A stretch of DNA of 64,000 nucleotides from Amycolatopsis sp. FDAARGOS 1241 (GTDB lineage: Bacteria; Actinomycetota; Actinomycetes; Mycobacteriales; Pseudonocardiaceae). The notes under the pieces are model-generated. The model was not told the origin of the DNA, ran no database searches, and saw only the letters and a program-made list of their open reading frames with translations. The translations under genes were made by a program, and so were the position numbers. The stretch is from positions 9,080,001 through 9,144,000 of the forward strand of contig NZ_CP069526.1 of assembly GCF_016889705.1 (NCBI RefSeq), written 5' to 3'. This document shows positions 1-8,335 of this stretch, piece after piece (position 1 is the first letter of the stretch; each line of letters opens with the position of its first letter).

Positions 1-686
1 CCGGTGAACGACACCGCGCCGATCCGCCGGTCGGTGACCAGCGCCGAGCCCACGGTGGCGTCGCCGGTCACCAGCTGCACCATCGCCGGGATCGGCGCGA
101 GCGACCGCACGAGGTGCACCAGCCACAACGTGGCCAGCGGCGTCTGCGGCGCCGGCTTCAGCACCACCGGGCAGCCCGCGGCGATCGCCGGCGCGATCTT
201 GTGCGATGCCAGCAGCACCGGGTAGTTGAACCCGGCGATCCCGACGACGACCCCGATCGGCTTGCGCTTCCAGAACCCGACCAGCCCGTCGCCCGAGGGC
301 AGCAGGTCCAGCGGCACCGTTTCGCCGTGCAGCCGCGACACCTCTTCGGCCGCCGCTTCCCACGTGACGATCGTGCGCGCGATCTCCACCCGGCAGTCGA
401 CGAGCGGTTTCCCGGTCTCCAGCACCAGCAGCCGCTCGAACTCCTCGCGGTGCTCGCGCAGCGCGGCGGCCACGCCGTTCAACAGCGCCCGGCGCTCGCG
501 CGACGGCAGCGCCGCCACCTCGCGCGCGACGGCGCCGGCCTCGTCGATCGCCCGCGTGGCGAGCTGCGCCGTGCCGACGGGCGCGATGCCGGCCACGCTG
601 CCGTCGTAGGGGAACACGACCTCCGCCGTGTCCACTGTGGATATCCAGCCGGAGCCGATCGGCAACCCCGCGGGGTATTCAGGCAT
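1..686 (-). CDS. Aldehyde dehydrogenase family protein, C-terminus cut by window edge
   Basis: The first ~228 residues of an NAD(P)-dependent aldehyde dehydrogenase are present. The Rossmann-region hallmarks are visible: GFNYPVLLASHK, then VVLKPAP (cofactor-binding Lys-Pro), and at the edge the VSFTG strand that leads into the FTGS glycine motif. The catalytic Glu and Cys would lie beyond position 1. The ATG at 686-684 overlaps the stop of the upstream ABC ATPase by eight bases, so it is translationally coupled as the last visible gene of the importer operon. It probably oxidises an aldehyde derived from the imported compound; that role is inference. The family is clear, the substrate is not. 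Confidence 0.88.
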   Translation of the reverse strand, partial: MPEYPAGLPIGSGWISTVDTAEVVFPYDGSVAGIAPVGTAQLATRAIDEAGAVAREVAALPSRERRALLNGVAAALREHREEFERLLVLETGKPLVDCRVEIARTIVTWEAAAEEVSRLHGETVPLDLLPSGDGLVGFWKRKPIGVVVGIAGFNYPVLLASHKIAPAIAAGCPVVLKPAPQTPLATLWLVHLVRSLAPIPAMVQLVTGDATVGSALVTDRRIGAVSFT

Positions 687-1461
687 CCTCCGCACTCCCT
701 CCGCTCAGCCGGGCCAGCTCGGCGCGGAGGTTGGGCGCGGCCGCCAGCAACTCCCGGGTGTACTCGTGCCGCGGTGTCCCGTAGACCTCCTCCACGTCAC
801 CCAGTTCGACGATCTCGCCGCGCCGCATCACGGCGACGCGGTCGCACACGTGGCGCACCACCCCGAGGTCGTGCGACACGAACACCAGTGTCAGCGAGAA
901 CTCCTCGACCAGCCGAGCGAGCAGGTCCAGGATCTGCTTGCGCACGGACACGTCGAGCGCGCTCACCGGCTCGTCGGCCACGAGCACGCTCGGGTTCGGC
1001 GCGAGCGCGCGGGCGATGGAGATCCGCTGCCGCTGGCCGCCGGAGAACTGGTGCGGATAACGCGAAGCGGCGTCGGGCGGCAGGCCGACGGCCGCCAGCA
1101 GTTCCCCGACGCGCTCGGGATCGCGGTGGCCCAGCGGCTCGGAGACGATGTCGCGCACGCGCATCCTCGGGTCGAGTGAACCCATCGGGTCCTGGAACAC
1201 GATCTGCAGCGAGGTGCGCAGGAACCCCAGCTTGCGTTCGGGCTGGTCGTCGATGCGCCGGCCCTGGAACGACACCGTGCCCGACGTCGGCCGGTCCAGC
1301 GCGGCCAGCAGCCGCACCAGCGTCGACTTCCCCGAGCCCGATTCGCCGACGATGCCGAACCGCTGACCGGCCTCGACGTCGAAGCTCACGCCGCGCAGGG
1401 CGTGCACATCGCGGCGCGCGTACTTCCGGTGCAGGTCGCGGACCTCGATCAACGCGCTCAT
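679..1461 (-). CDS. Peptide-type ABC importer ATPase (OppF/DppF-like)
   Basis: A 260-aa cytoplasmic ATPase that would power the importer encoded by the upstream genes. Walker A GESGSGKST is at residues 39-47, the Q-loop at FQDP, the signature SGGQ at about 140, Walker B VLVADEP at about 159-165, and the switch His at about 197 (FVSHD). The tail YGTPRHEYTRELLAAAP is the usual C-terminal oligopeptide/dipeptide extension. ATG at 1461 overlaps the preceding ATPase stop as ATGA. It is the second of two ATPases, so the transporter uses a DppD/DppF-type heterodimer. The solute is unknown. Confidence 0.93.
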   Translation of the reverse strand: MSALIEVRDLHRKYARRDVHALRGVSFDVEAGQRFGIVGESGSGKSTLVRLLAALDRPTSGTVSFQGRRIDDQPERKLGFLRTSLQIVFQDPMGSLDPRMRVRDIVSEPLGHRDPERVGELLAAVGLPPDAASRYPHQFSGGQRQRISIARALAPNPSVLVADEPVSALDVSVRKQILDLLARLVEEFSLTLVFVSHDLGVVRHVCDRVAVMRRGEIVELGDVEEVYGTPRHEYTRELLAAAPNLRAELARLSGGSAEDA

Positions 1462-2195
1462 CGGGCCGCCCCGTCCAGATCAGAGGCGGCCAGCAGGGAC
1501 TTCGTGTACTCGTGCTGCGGCTTGGTGAGCACGTCCCGAGTCGACCCGCGTTCCACGATCTCGCCGTCCAGCATCACCAGCACGCGTTCGCACACCGACG
1601 CCACCACCGCCAGGTCGTGCGTGATGAACAGCAGCGCCGACTCGGCGGACAAGGAGCTCTTGAGCAACGCCAGGATCTGCGCCTGCACCGTCACGTCGAG
1701 GGCCGTCGTCGGCTCGTCGCAGATCAGCAGCGACGGCTCGTTGGCCAGCGCCATCGCGAGCACCACGCGCTGCCGCTGCCCACCGGAGAGCTGGTGCGGG
1801 TACGCCCGCGCGGTGCCCGGCAGCCCGACCGCCGCCAGCAGCTCCTCGGCCGGCCGCCCGCGCAGCCCGTGCACGCGGAACGGCTCCGTGACCTGCCGGC
1901 CGACGCGCATCGCCGGGTTCAGCGCCGTCATCGGCTCCTGGAACACCATCGACAACCCGTTGCCGCGCAGCTGGGACAAGTCCTTTTCGGACGCATCCAG
2001 CAGCTCGCGATCGTCCAGCCGCACCGAACCCGTCGCTCGCAGGCCTTCGGGCAGCAGGCCCATGATCGACAAAGCGGTGAGCGATTTGCCCGACCCCGAC
2101 TCGCCGATGAGCCCGACGCGCTCGCCGGCGCCGATCTCGAACGACACGTCGCGTACCAGGTCGCCGACCTGCAGGCCCTTCACTGTGAGCGTCAT
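1458..2195 (-). CDS. Peptide-type ABC importer ATPase (OppD/DppD-like)
   Basis: A 245-aa ATPase and partner of the following OppF-like subunit. Walker A GESGSGKS is at residues 31-38; LSGGQRQR, LLICDEP and FITHD complete the nucleotide-binding set. The C-terminal KPQHEYTKSLLAA segment is typical of the oligopeptide family. The chosen ATG at 2195 forms an ATGA overlap with the permease stop; the open frame runs further upstream but only as antisense to the permease. At 245 aa it is somewhat shorter than many OppD proteins, because the C-terminal region after the HEYT motif is brief. Confidence 0.92.
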   Translation of the reverse strand: MTLTVKGLQVGDLVRDVSFEIGAGERVGLIGESGSGKSLTALSIMGLLPEGLRATGSVRLDDRELLDASEKDLSQLRGNGLSMVFQEPMTALNPAMRVGRQVTEPFRVHGLRGRPAEELLAAVGLPGTARAYPHQLSGGQRQRVVLAMALANEPSLLICDEPTTALDVTVQAQILALLKSSLSAESALLFITHDLAVVASVCERVLVMLDGEIVERGSTRDVLTKPQHEYTKSLLAASDLDGAAR

Positions 2196-3028
2196 GCGCG
2201 GGCCGCCAATCGGGGGTCGAGCCGGTCTCGCAGACCGTCGCCGAGGAGGTTGAACCCGAGCACGGCCAAGGCGATGGCGACGCCGGGCACGAGCGCGAGC
2301 CGGGGGTAGGTCGTGAGCAGCTCTTGCGATTCCTGCAGCATCCGGCCCCACGACGGCGTCGGTGGCCGCGTGCCGAACCCGAGGAACGACAGCGCCGCCT
2401 CGGCCAGCACCGCGATCGCGAACGACACCGACGCCTGCACGATCAGCAAACCCGAGATGTTCGGCAGCACGTGGCGCACGGCGATGTTCGCGCGCGACCG
2501 GCCGGCCGCGCGCGCCGCCAGCACGAACTCGCTGCTCGCGACCTGCAAGGTGCCCGAGCGAGCGATCCGCGCGAACGACGGGATGGTCGCGATGCCGATC
2601 GCGATCATGGCCGTGAGCGTGTCGGCGCCGAACACCGCGCCGAACATGATCGCCAGCAGCAGCGCGGGAAACGCGAGCACCAGGTCGTTCACGCGCATCA
2701 CGAATTCCCCCAGCCACCGCGGTGCCAAGCCCGCCAGCACCCCGAGCGGAGTGCCGATGATCGCCGCGATCCCGACGGCCACCACGCCGACGTACAGCGT
2801 GGTGCGCGCGCCGACCATGATCTGGCTGAACACGTCGCGGCCGAACTTGTCGGTGCCGAACAAGTGCTTGGCGGAGAAGCCCAGCAGCTTGTCCGCCGCG
2901 TCGACCTGCACCGGGTTGTACGGCGTCCAGACGAACGACCCGAGCGCGGCCAGCACCACCAGCGCGACCAGGACCGAGCCGACGAGGAGGCTGCCGCTGC
3001 GCGTGCGGACTCGCGTGAGCGTGGTCAT
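2192..3028 (-). CDS. ABC importer permease (DppC-like)
   Basis: A 278-aa inner-membrane permease. It starts with a short N-terminal helix, then the DppC-type region HLFGTDKFGRDVFSQ, several hydrophobic helices, and a C-terminal EAA loop near AARAAGRSRANIAVRHVLPN that contacts the ATPase. The start at 3028 shares one base with the stop of the upstream permease (TGATG), giving tight coupling. With the DppB-like partner it should form the membrane channel. Family assignment is firm; substrate specificity cannot be told from the permease. Confidence 0.92.
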   Translation of the reverse strand: MTTLTRVRTRSGSLLVGSVLVALVVLAALGSFVWTPYNPVQVDAADKLLGFSAKHLFGTDKFGRDVFSQIMVGARTTLYVGVVAVGIAAIIGTPLGVLAGLAPRWLGEFVMRVNDLVLAFPALLLAIMFGAVFGADTLTAMIAIGIATIPSFARIARSGTLQVASSEFVLAARAAGRSRANIAVRHVLPNISGLLIVQASVSFAIAVLAEAALSFLGFGTRPPTPSWGRMLQESQELLTTYPRLALVPGVAIALAVLGFNLLGDGLRDRLDPRLAARA

Positions 3029-3972
3029 CACGAACCCCGCAATCTCGGGTCGAGCACGGTGTAGAGCACGTCGACGACGAAGTTCACCAGCAGCACCCCC
3101 GCCACGAGAACCAGCACGATCCCCTGCACCGTCAGCAGATCCCGCGACGACACGGCGTCGAGCAGCATGCTGCCCAGGCCCGGCAGCACGAACACGCGCT
3201 CCACCACCACCGCGCCGATCAGCAGCGTCGCGAGTTGCAGGCCCAGCACCGTGACCACGGGCACCGACGCGTTGCGCAACCCGTGGCGCCGCAACGCCTG
3301 GCCCGGCAGCAGGCCCTTCGAGCGCGCCGTGCGCAAGTAGTCCTGCCCGAGCGTGTCGAGCACGGCCGAACGCACGTACCGCGTGAGCACCGCGCCCTGC
3401 ACCAGCCCCAGCGACAACGCCGGGAGGATCAGGCCGCGGACGAAGTCGCCCGGGTTCTGGTCCGGCGGTGTCCACCCGCCGCTGGGCAGCCACCGCAGCT
3501 GTACGGCGAAGATCTGCACGAGGATGACGCCGGCGAGGAACGCGGGAATCGCCACGCCGATCTGCGACAGCCCGGAAACAGCGACGCCGCTGGTCTTGCG
3601 GTGCCGCACGGCCGCGAACGTGCCCACCGGCACGGCGATCACGAGCGCCACGACCATGCCTGCGCCGACCAGCCACAACGTGACGCCGAGCCGGTCGAGC
3701 AGCTGTGGACCGATCGCTTCGTGCGTGACGTACGAGCGGCCGAAGTCGCCGTGCAGCACGCCGCCGATCCACGTGAGGTACTGCGTGACGAGCGGTTTGT
3801 CGATGCCGAACTCCGCGCGCGTCTTCGCCAGCAGCTGCGGCGTCGCGTTCACGCCGAGGGCGACCTGCGCCGGGTCGCCCGGCAGCACGGCCATGAAGAG
3901 GAACACCACGATCGACGCCACGAACAGGCTGACCACGAAGATCACCAGGCGGCGGGCCACTTTCCCGGTCAT
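3028..3972 (-). CDS. ABC importer permease (DppB-like)
   Basis: A 314-aa permease with the DppB signature: an N-terminal helix RRLVIFVVSLFVASIVVF, the LPGDPAQ motif of the periplasmic loop, six predicted helices, and an EAA loop around LRTARSKGLLPGQALRRHGLRN. ATG at 3972 overlaps the stop of the solute-binding protein gene (ATGA). Order in the operon is binding protein, DppB, DppC, ATPase, ATPase, aldehyde dehydrogenase, all on the minus strand without gaps, so all should be co-transcribed from the promoter near 5.5 kb. Confidence 0.92.
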   Translation of the reverse strand: MTGKVARRLVIFVVSLFVASIVVFLFMAVLPGDPAQVALGVNATPQLLAKTRAEFGIDKPLVTQYLTWIGGVLHGDFGRSYVTHEAIGPQLLDRLGVTLWLVGAGMVVALVIAVPVGTFAAVRHRKTSGVAVSGLSQIGVAIPAFLAGVILVQIFAVQLRWLPSGGWTPPDQNPGDFVRGLILPALSLGLVQGAVLTRYVRSAVLDTLGQDYLRTARSKGLLPGQALRRHGLRNASVPVVTVLGLQLATLLIGAVVVERVFVLPGLGSMLLDAVSSRDLLTVQGIVLVLVAGVLLVNFVVDVLYTVLDPRLRGS

Positions 3973-5459
3973 GCCGGCGTCAGCCCAGTCAGGTCGAACG
4001 ACTCGCTCACCTGGTTGCGCGCGAACCCGGTGACCTTGGTCTTCGACACGATCACGTTGGGGTAGAGGAACAACCAGTCGGCGGCGGCATCGGTGTTGAG
4101 CTGCCGCGCCACCTGCTTCATGTCGGTGACCTGCTGCTGCGGCGTGCCGCTGTCTGCCTCGGCCAGCAGCTGCTGCACGCGCGGGTTGTCGTAACCCCAG
4201 TAGTACGTCGGTTTCCCGAACGTCGTGATGTCGCGGGCCTCCACGTGCTGGATGATCGACAGGTCGTAGTCGTGGTCGGTGAACACCTGCTTGAGCCACA
4301 CGGCCGGGAAATCGAGCGGTTCGATCGTGGTCCGGACACCGACGTCGGCCAGCTGCGACTGCACGACCTGCGCGGCCGACACGGCGTAGGGCAGGTTCGG
4401 GATCCGCAGCCGCAGGTTCAGGTTCCGCACGCCGGCCTGCGCGAGCAGCTGCTTCGCCTTCGCCGGGTCGTATGAATAGACCTGCGCCAGGTCCTCGTAC
4501 CACGGGTCCGTTGGCGGGACCATGCTGCCGATGAGCGTGCCGCGGCCGTTGAACACGAGGTCCAGCACGGCTTTCCGGTCGATCGCGTACGTCAGGGCCT
4601 GGCGCACGCGCGGGTCGTTCAGCGGCGCGCGCCGGTTGTTGAACGCGAGCGTGACCTCGCTGTTCGTGGTCCCCTGGAGCACCGAGAACCGGTTGTCACC
4701 CTGGAACTGCGGGATGGAATCGGCTGAGGTCAGCGACGAGATCACGTCGATGCCGTTGCTGAGCAGCGCGTTGTTGAGCGCCGTCGGGTCGGCGATGTAC
4801 TTGAGGACGACGGTGGAGTACGCGGGTTTGCGGCCCCAGTAGTCCGGGTTTTCCTTGAGCACGATGGAGTCCCCGCGCCGGCGCGAGGCCACCTCGTACG
4901 GGCCGGTGCCGATCGGCTTGTTCGCCAGGTCACCCACGCCGGTCGGGCTGAACATCGCGCCGAGGCGGCTGGTGAGGCTGAACAGCCAGCCGTTGCTGGG
5001 TTTCGAGAGCACCACGCGCGCGTGCTCGGGTGAGACGACGTCGACGTGGTCCACGACGTCCATGGCCGACTTGATCGAGATCGTCCAGTCGGTCTTCACG
5101 CGCATCAGCGAGAACTTGACGTCCGCGGCGGTGAACGGTGCGCCGTTGCTGAACTTCACGCCCGGCTGGAGCTGGAAGTCGTACGTCTTGCGGTCCGGGC
5201 TCACCGTCCAGGACTTCGCGAGCAGCGGCACCACGCGGCCCTGCGCGTCGAGCTTCACCAAGCCCTCGTACACGTTGTAGAGGAGAGCCTGCGGGATGGC
5301 GGTGCCGTCGGAGTGGGTGAAGTCGAAGTTCGCCGGCTCGGCCGTAAACCCCACCGCCAACGTGTCCGGCCCGGTCGAGACGCTCGCCGAGGACCCGGCG
5401 GAGCAGCCGGACACCGCGAGCAGCGCCGCGAGCGCCGCGAGGTGGAGCCGGGTTTTCAT
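3969..5459 (-). CDS. Extracellular solute-binding lipoprotein, SBP_bac_5 family
   Basis: A 496-aa substrate-binding component of the importer. The N-terminus is a lipoprotein signal with a short basic start, a hydrophobic stretch and lipobox VSGC at about residues 16-19, so the mature protein should be lipid-anchored outside the membrane. The body has family-5 features: a TFDFQLQPGVKFSNG region, IGTGPYEV, and ALTYAIDRKAVLD. Such proteins bind peptides, nickel, or other small solutes including opines and glycosides. It is the first gene of the operon and faces the GntR gene across 85 bases. Confidence 0.93.
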   Translation of the reverse strand: MKTRLHLAALAALLAVSGCSAGSSASVSTGPDTLAVGFTAEPANFDFTHSDGTAIPQALLYNVYEGLVKLDAQGRVVPLLAKSWTVSPDRKTYDFQLQPGVKFSNGAPFTAADVKFSLMRVKTDWTISIKSAMDVVDHVDVVSPEHARVVLSKPSNGWLFSLTSRLGAMFSPTGVGDLANKPIGTGPYEVASRRRGDSIVLKENPDYWGRKPAYSTVVLKYIADPTALNNALLSNGIDVISSLTSADSIPQFQGDNRFSVLQGTTNSEVTLAFNNRRAPLNDPRVRQALTYAIDRKAVLDLVFNGRGTLIGSMVPPTDPWYEDLAQVYSYDPAKAKQLLAQAGVRNLNLRLRIPNLPYAVSAAQVVQSQLADVGVRTTIEPLDFPAVWLKQVFTDHDYDLSIIQHVEARDITTFGKPTYYWGYDNPRVQQLLAEADSGTPQQQVTDMKQVARQLNTDAAADWLFLYPNVIVSKTKVTGFARNQVSESFDLTGLTPA

Positions 5460-5491
5460 TCAGCCTCCTGCGCAACCGGCCGAGGAAGTAC

Positions 5492-5506
5492 ACTGGTCTG
5501 ACCAGT
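5492..5506. promoter_or_regulatory. Perfect 15-bp palindrome, likely FadR/GntR operator
   Basis: ACTGGTCtGACCAGT is a perfect inverted repeat (7 bp arms, 1 bp centre) in the 85-bp gap between the divergent importer operon and the GntR gene. It matches the well-known FadR-type TGGTC-N-GACCA core. Position and match suggest the adjacent regulator binds here and controls both directions. Binding itself is inferred. Confidence 0.75.
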
Positions 5507-5544
5507 AGCCTGAGGTTGGCACCACCCGAGCCCGAGGTCAAGGG

Positions 5545-6285
5545 ATGAAGTTCGAACCGGTGGCGCCGATCCGCGCGTACGAGCGGATCGTGCAGCAGAT
5601 CGAGGACGCCGTGATCAGCGGCCGCCTCAAACCCGGCGAGCGGCTGCCCAGCGAACGCGAGCTGATGACGCAGTTCGCCGTCGGGCGCTCCACGGTGCGG
5701 GAAGCGCTACGCGTGCTGCAGGCGGCGGAGCTGATCCGCTCGCGGCCCGGCGACCCGCGCGGGCCCGAGGTGCTGGCCGCGTCACCAGCGGCTTTGCAGC
5801 GGTCGATGCACCGGCTGGCCCGGGCCGACCACGTCGGGCTGGCGGAGCTGCTCCAGTTCCGGATGGTGCTCGACGGCTCGGCCCACCTGCTGGCCGCGAC
5901 ACTGCGCACCGACGAGGACCTGTCCACTTTGGACACGGCGCTGGCGGCCATGCGCGCCGGCGCTTTGGAAGGGTACGAGCAGTTCAGCCGCGCCGACGTC
6001 GCGTTCCACGAGGCGATCGCGCGGGCGTCACGCAACCCGCTGCTGGTGGTGAGCGCCGAAGTCGTCCGCGGAGTGGTGCTGGAGCTGATCGAGGACAAGC
6101 TGGAGCACGCGCGGGACCGGACGTCGCTGATGGACTCGTGGTTGATCCACCACGCCCAGGTGCTGGAAGCTGTCCGCGCCGCCGACGGCGAGTCCGCGGC
6201 CAGGCTCGCGCGGCGGGCCTTGTACGACAACTACGCGGAGTACGTGCCGGAGGGCCGGCGGGCGTTGCTGACGCCGCTGCTCTGA
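5545..6285 (+). CDS. GntR-family transcriptional regulator, FadR subfamily
   Basis: A 246-aa regulator. The N-terminal winged helix-turn-helix covers about residues 8-75 (RLPSERELMTQFAVGRSTVREALR). The C-terminal all-helical FCD ligand-binding domain includes the metal/ligand His-type positions in DVAFHEAIARASRNP and WLIHHAQVLEAV. It diverges from the importer operon, and the shared gap holds a FadR-type palindrome. The simplest reading is a local repressor released by the importer substrate or a breakdown product such as an organic acid; this is inference. Confidence 0.92.
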   Translation: MKFEPVAPIRAYERIVQQIEDAVISGRLKPGERLPSERELMTQFAVGRSTVREALRVLQAAELIRSRPGDPRGPEVLAASPAALQRSMHRLARADHVGLAELLQFRMVLDGSAHLLAATLRTDEDLSTLDTALAAMRAGALEGYEQFSRADVAFHEAIARASRNPLLVVSAEVVRGVVLELIEDKLEHARDRTSLMDSWLIHHAQVLEAVRAADGESAARLARRALYDNYAEYVPEGRRALLTPLL

Positions 6286-6339
6286 ACCGCGGGCGGCGTC
6301 CGCTCGTGTTGACCTGGGGTGCTCGAGCGGAGGAGGGGA

Positions 6340-6750
6340 ATGGAACCGGCGAGTTTCCGGGTCGGCAGCGCGACGATCATGCACTTCGGCGGCCACATCA
6401 GCGATCGTGCCTGGCTGCTGAGCCGAGGGGTCGCGACCGGCCCGGAGCGGACGGTGGTGCTGGACATCCCGCCTCAGATCCCGGCCGACGCGTGGAACGA
6501 AGTCCTGAAGCACTTCCCGCGCAAGCAGGTGCGCGTGGTGGCGCCGCACGTCGCACCCGCCGAGGTCCCGCGGATGGGCCGCTGGCTGGCCAACCGGCTC
6601 GGCGCACCGGTGCTGCTGTCGACCGGCGTGCCCGACCGGACCGGCCGGCTCGGGTGGCTGCGCGTCGAGCCGGCACAGCAGCTCGGCCAAGCCGGAGAAA
6701 AGGCACAGCCCGGCCGCCGTTGGCGCCGGGCTGTGACGTTCCGTTCCTGA
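6340..6750 (+). CDS. Hypothetical protein, 136 aa
   Basis: I do not recognise this protein. ATG at 6340 has a strong ribosome-binding site (GGAGGGG) just upstream, which favours it over the ATG seven codons earlier. The product is soluble, with no signal or membrane segment, mixed alpha/beta composition and an Arg-rich C-terminus. The last ~45 bases of the frame also form an 11-bp hairpin that probably serves as terminator, so the C-terminal residues may be constrained by RNA structure. The next gene is convergent, only six bases away. Confidence 0.6.
   Translation: MEPASFRVGSATIMHFGGHISDRAWLLSRGVATGPERTVVLDIPPQIPADAWNEVLKHFPRKQVRVVAPHVAPAEVPRMGRWLANRLGAPVLLSTGVPDRTGRLGWLRVEPAQQLGQAGEKAQPGRRWRRAVTFRS
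6704..6735. terminator. Hairpin between convergent genes
   Basis: CACAGCCCGGC and GCCGGGCTGTG form an 11-bp perfect stem with a 10-base loop. It lies inside the 3' end of the 136-aa gene and just past the sortase stop on the other strand, so it can terminate both. There is no T-tract, which is common in actinomycetes. Confidence 0.6.
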
Positions 6751-6756
6751 AGGAGC

Positions 6757-7353
6757 TCAGGCCACGAGGTTCGCGTACACGATGATGTTGTCCTTGTAGC
6801 TGTGCTCGGCGTGGTCGAACACACCACCGCACGTGATCAGGCGCAGCTGCGGCTTGTCGGTGTTGCCGAAGACCGCCTGCGTCGGGAACGTGTCCTTCGG
6901 GACCTCGTCCTTGTGGTCCACCACGAACTTCAGCTTCTTGCCGTCGCTGCGTTCGATGTCGACCTCGTCGCCTGGGCTCACGTCCTTGAGCTTGTAGAAG
7001 ATGCCCGGCTGGTGGTTGCCGTCGACGTGGCCGAGGACGATGGCGGGGCCGACGTCACCCGGGACAGGCGAGAGGCGGTACCACGCGGCCTGCATCGGCG
7101 TCTTCACCGACGGCACCGAGATCTGCCCGTCCTTGTTGGGCAGCACGGTGATCAGTGACGACTTCGCGCCGATCTTCGGGATCTCCACCGACGTGGGCCG
7201 AAGGCCCGTGAAGGGCTTGGTCACCGGCACCGAGGTGGGCACCGGCTTCGCCGCGGCCGGGGCCGGGGCGGCGTCAGAGCCGCACGCGCTCAGCGTCACG
7301 GAGAAGAGCAGGGCGCCCGTGAGAACGACGCCCTGCCCGAACTTCCTGCGCAT
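6757..7353 (-). CDS. Class F sortase, lipoprotein-like N-terminus
   Basis: A 198-aa exported sortase-fold protein. The first ~24 residues are a signal with a lipobox-like LSAC, so it may be lipid-anchored. The catalytic His is in VLGHVDG and the catalytic Cys in LITCGG. The position downstream where these enzymes normally carry the third catalytic residue, Arg (YRDN), reads YKDN here. ATG at 7353 overlaps the stop of the upstream secreted protein (TGATG), so the two are coupled, suggesting enzyme and substrate or regulator. Class F enzymes attach or process surface proteins; the target here is inferred. Confidence 0.82.
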   Translation of the reverse strand: MRRKFGQGVVLTGALLFSVTLSACGSDAAPAPAAAKPVPTSVPVTKPFTGLRPTSVEIPKIGAKSSLITVLPNKDGQISVPSVKTPMQAAWYRLSPVPGDVGPAIVLGHVDGNHQPGIFYKLKDVSPGDEVDIERSDGKKLKFVVDHKDEVPKDTFPTQAVFGNTDKPQLRLITCGGVFDHAEHSYKDNIIVYANLVA

Positions 7354-8099
7354 CAGGCGGCCATGCCGCCGAAGCCGGTCTCGACGCCGCCCTTGGGCGC
7401 GTACTTGACCTGCGAGGTGCCGTCGCCGCCCGTGGTGCCCGCGGAGCCGGAGCCCGCGCCACCGGCCGGCGGCACCGGGTGGTCCTCAGCCGGCTTGCCG
7501 GCGCAGGTCCAGTCGGCGGTCACGCCGCCGGCGTCGAACGAAATGCCGTCGTGGCGCGTCACGAGCCACTCCCAGTAACGGCCGTCGGTCTCGTCCTGGA
7601 TCGGGCCCTCGACGAGGTCGAAGTCGTTCGAGTGCACGTTCGTCGGCTCGCCGGCGGCGCACGCGATCACGAAGATGCCCTGGTTGCCGTCGAGGTCGAG
7701 GCCGTAGGCGATGTCGTCCACGTACGGCGGCTCCTCCGGAGTGGTGGTCTCCTCGGAGCCCGACGTCGTCGTGGACGTCGGCTCGGTCGGCTGCGAGGTC
7801 GGCTCACCGGTGTTCGACGGCTCGCCCGGCTGGGTCGAGTCGGTCGGCTGCGCACCGGTGGTCGGGGTGTCCGAAGTGGACGGCGCGTCGGACGTCGGGG
7901 CGTCCGACGTCGGCGCGTCGGAGGTGGGCACGTCCGTGGCCGGAGTGTCCGAAGTGGGCGGAGTGGGCGGAGTCGCGACCTCGGAGGTGGTCGGCGTGTT
8001 CTCCGTGGCCTCCTGCGCCGAAGCGACCGGGGCGACGGCGAGGCCGATCAGGGCGCTCGCGAGCACGGCGCCCGCGAGTCTGCCCAGGGTCTTCTTCAC
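7353..8099 (-). CDS. Secreted Thr/Pro/Ser-rich protein paired with sortase
   Basis: A 248-aa exported protein. The GTG at 8099 is chosen because a GGGAG ribosome site sits just upstream and a clean Sec signal (KK, hydrophobic core, VASAQ cleavage region) follows; the upstream in-frame extension lacks these. Residues ~30-115 are low-complexity with repeated SDAPT units, a wall-spanning stalk. The rest is a small domain with two Cys residues (VIACAAG, DWTCAGK). The tail PKGGVETGFGG ends the protein without the LPXTG, membrane helix and basic tail of usual sortase substrates. The function is unknown. Confidence 0.78.
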   Translation of the reverse strand: MKKTLGRLAGAVLASALIGLAVAPVASAQEATENTPTTSEVATPPTPPTSDTPATDVPTSDAPTSDAPTSDAPSTSDTPTTGAQPTDSTQPGEPSNTGEPTSQPTEPTSTTTSGSEETTTPEEPPYVDDIAYGLDLDGNQGIFVIACAAGEPTNVHSNDFDLVEGPIQDETDGRYWEWLVTRHDGISFDAGGVTADWTCAGKPAEDHPVPPAGGAGSGSAGTTGGDGTSQVKYAPKGGVETGFGGMAA

Positions 8100-8123
8100 G
8101 TGATTTTCTCCCTGGAAAGAAAG

Positions 8124-8142
8124 CGCGGTGACCCCCACCGCG
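8124..8142 (-). promoter_or_regulatory. Hairpin in the 5' leader of the secreted-protein gene
   Basis: CGCGGTG and CACCGCG form a 7-bp stem around a 5-base loop, 25 bases upstream of the GTG start at 8099. A second imperfect inverted repeat (ATCACCG/CGGTGAT) lies at about 8162-8198. The leader is long and structured but matches no riboswitch I can name. A regulatory role is only a possibility. The rest of 8143-8335 shows no gene. Confidence 0.3.
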
Positions 8143-8335
8143 TGCGCTGATCCTTCCCGAGATCACCGGAAAAGGTGAAACCCTTTGACGGTGATTAAAA
8201 GCACCTGAAGGAGAAGTAACGAATGCTTGGGTCTCAGCGATGTTGTGGCTCAACGGCAGGGAAACCGGCGAGACCGTGGCCTTACTGTAACAGTTCCGGC
8301 CCGCCGGCAAACCCCCTGTGAATTGTTGGCGGAAA

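Noticed and set aside
114..2309. 731-codon plus-strand frame opposite the importer operon
   Set aside because: Arg/Pro-rich shadow running antisense to the aldehyde dehydrogenase and both ATPase genes.
8100..8310. Possible c-di-AMP or other riboswitch in the long leader of the secreted-protein gene
   Set aside because: There are hairpins, but I could not match the conserved core of any riboswitch class.
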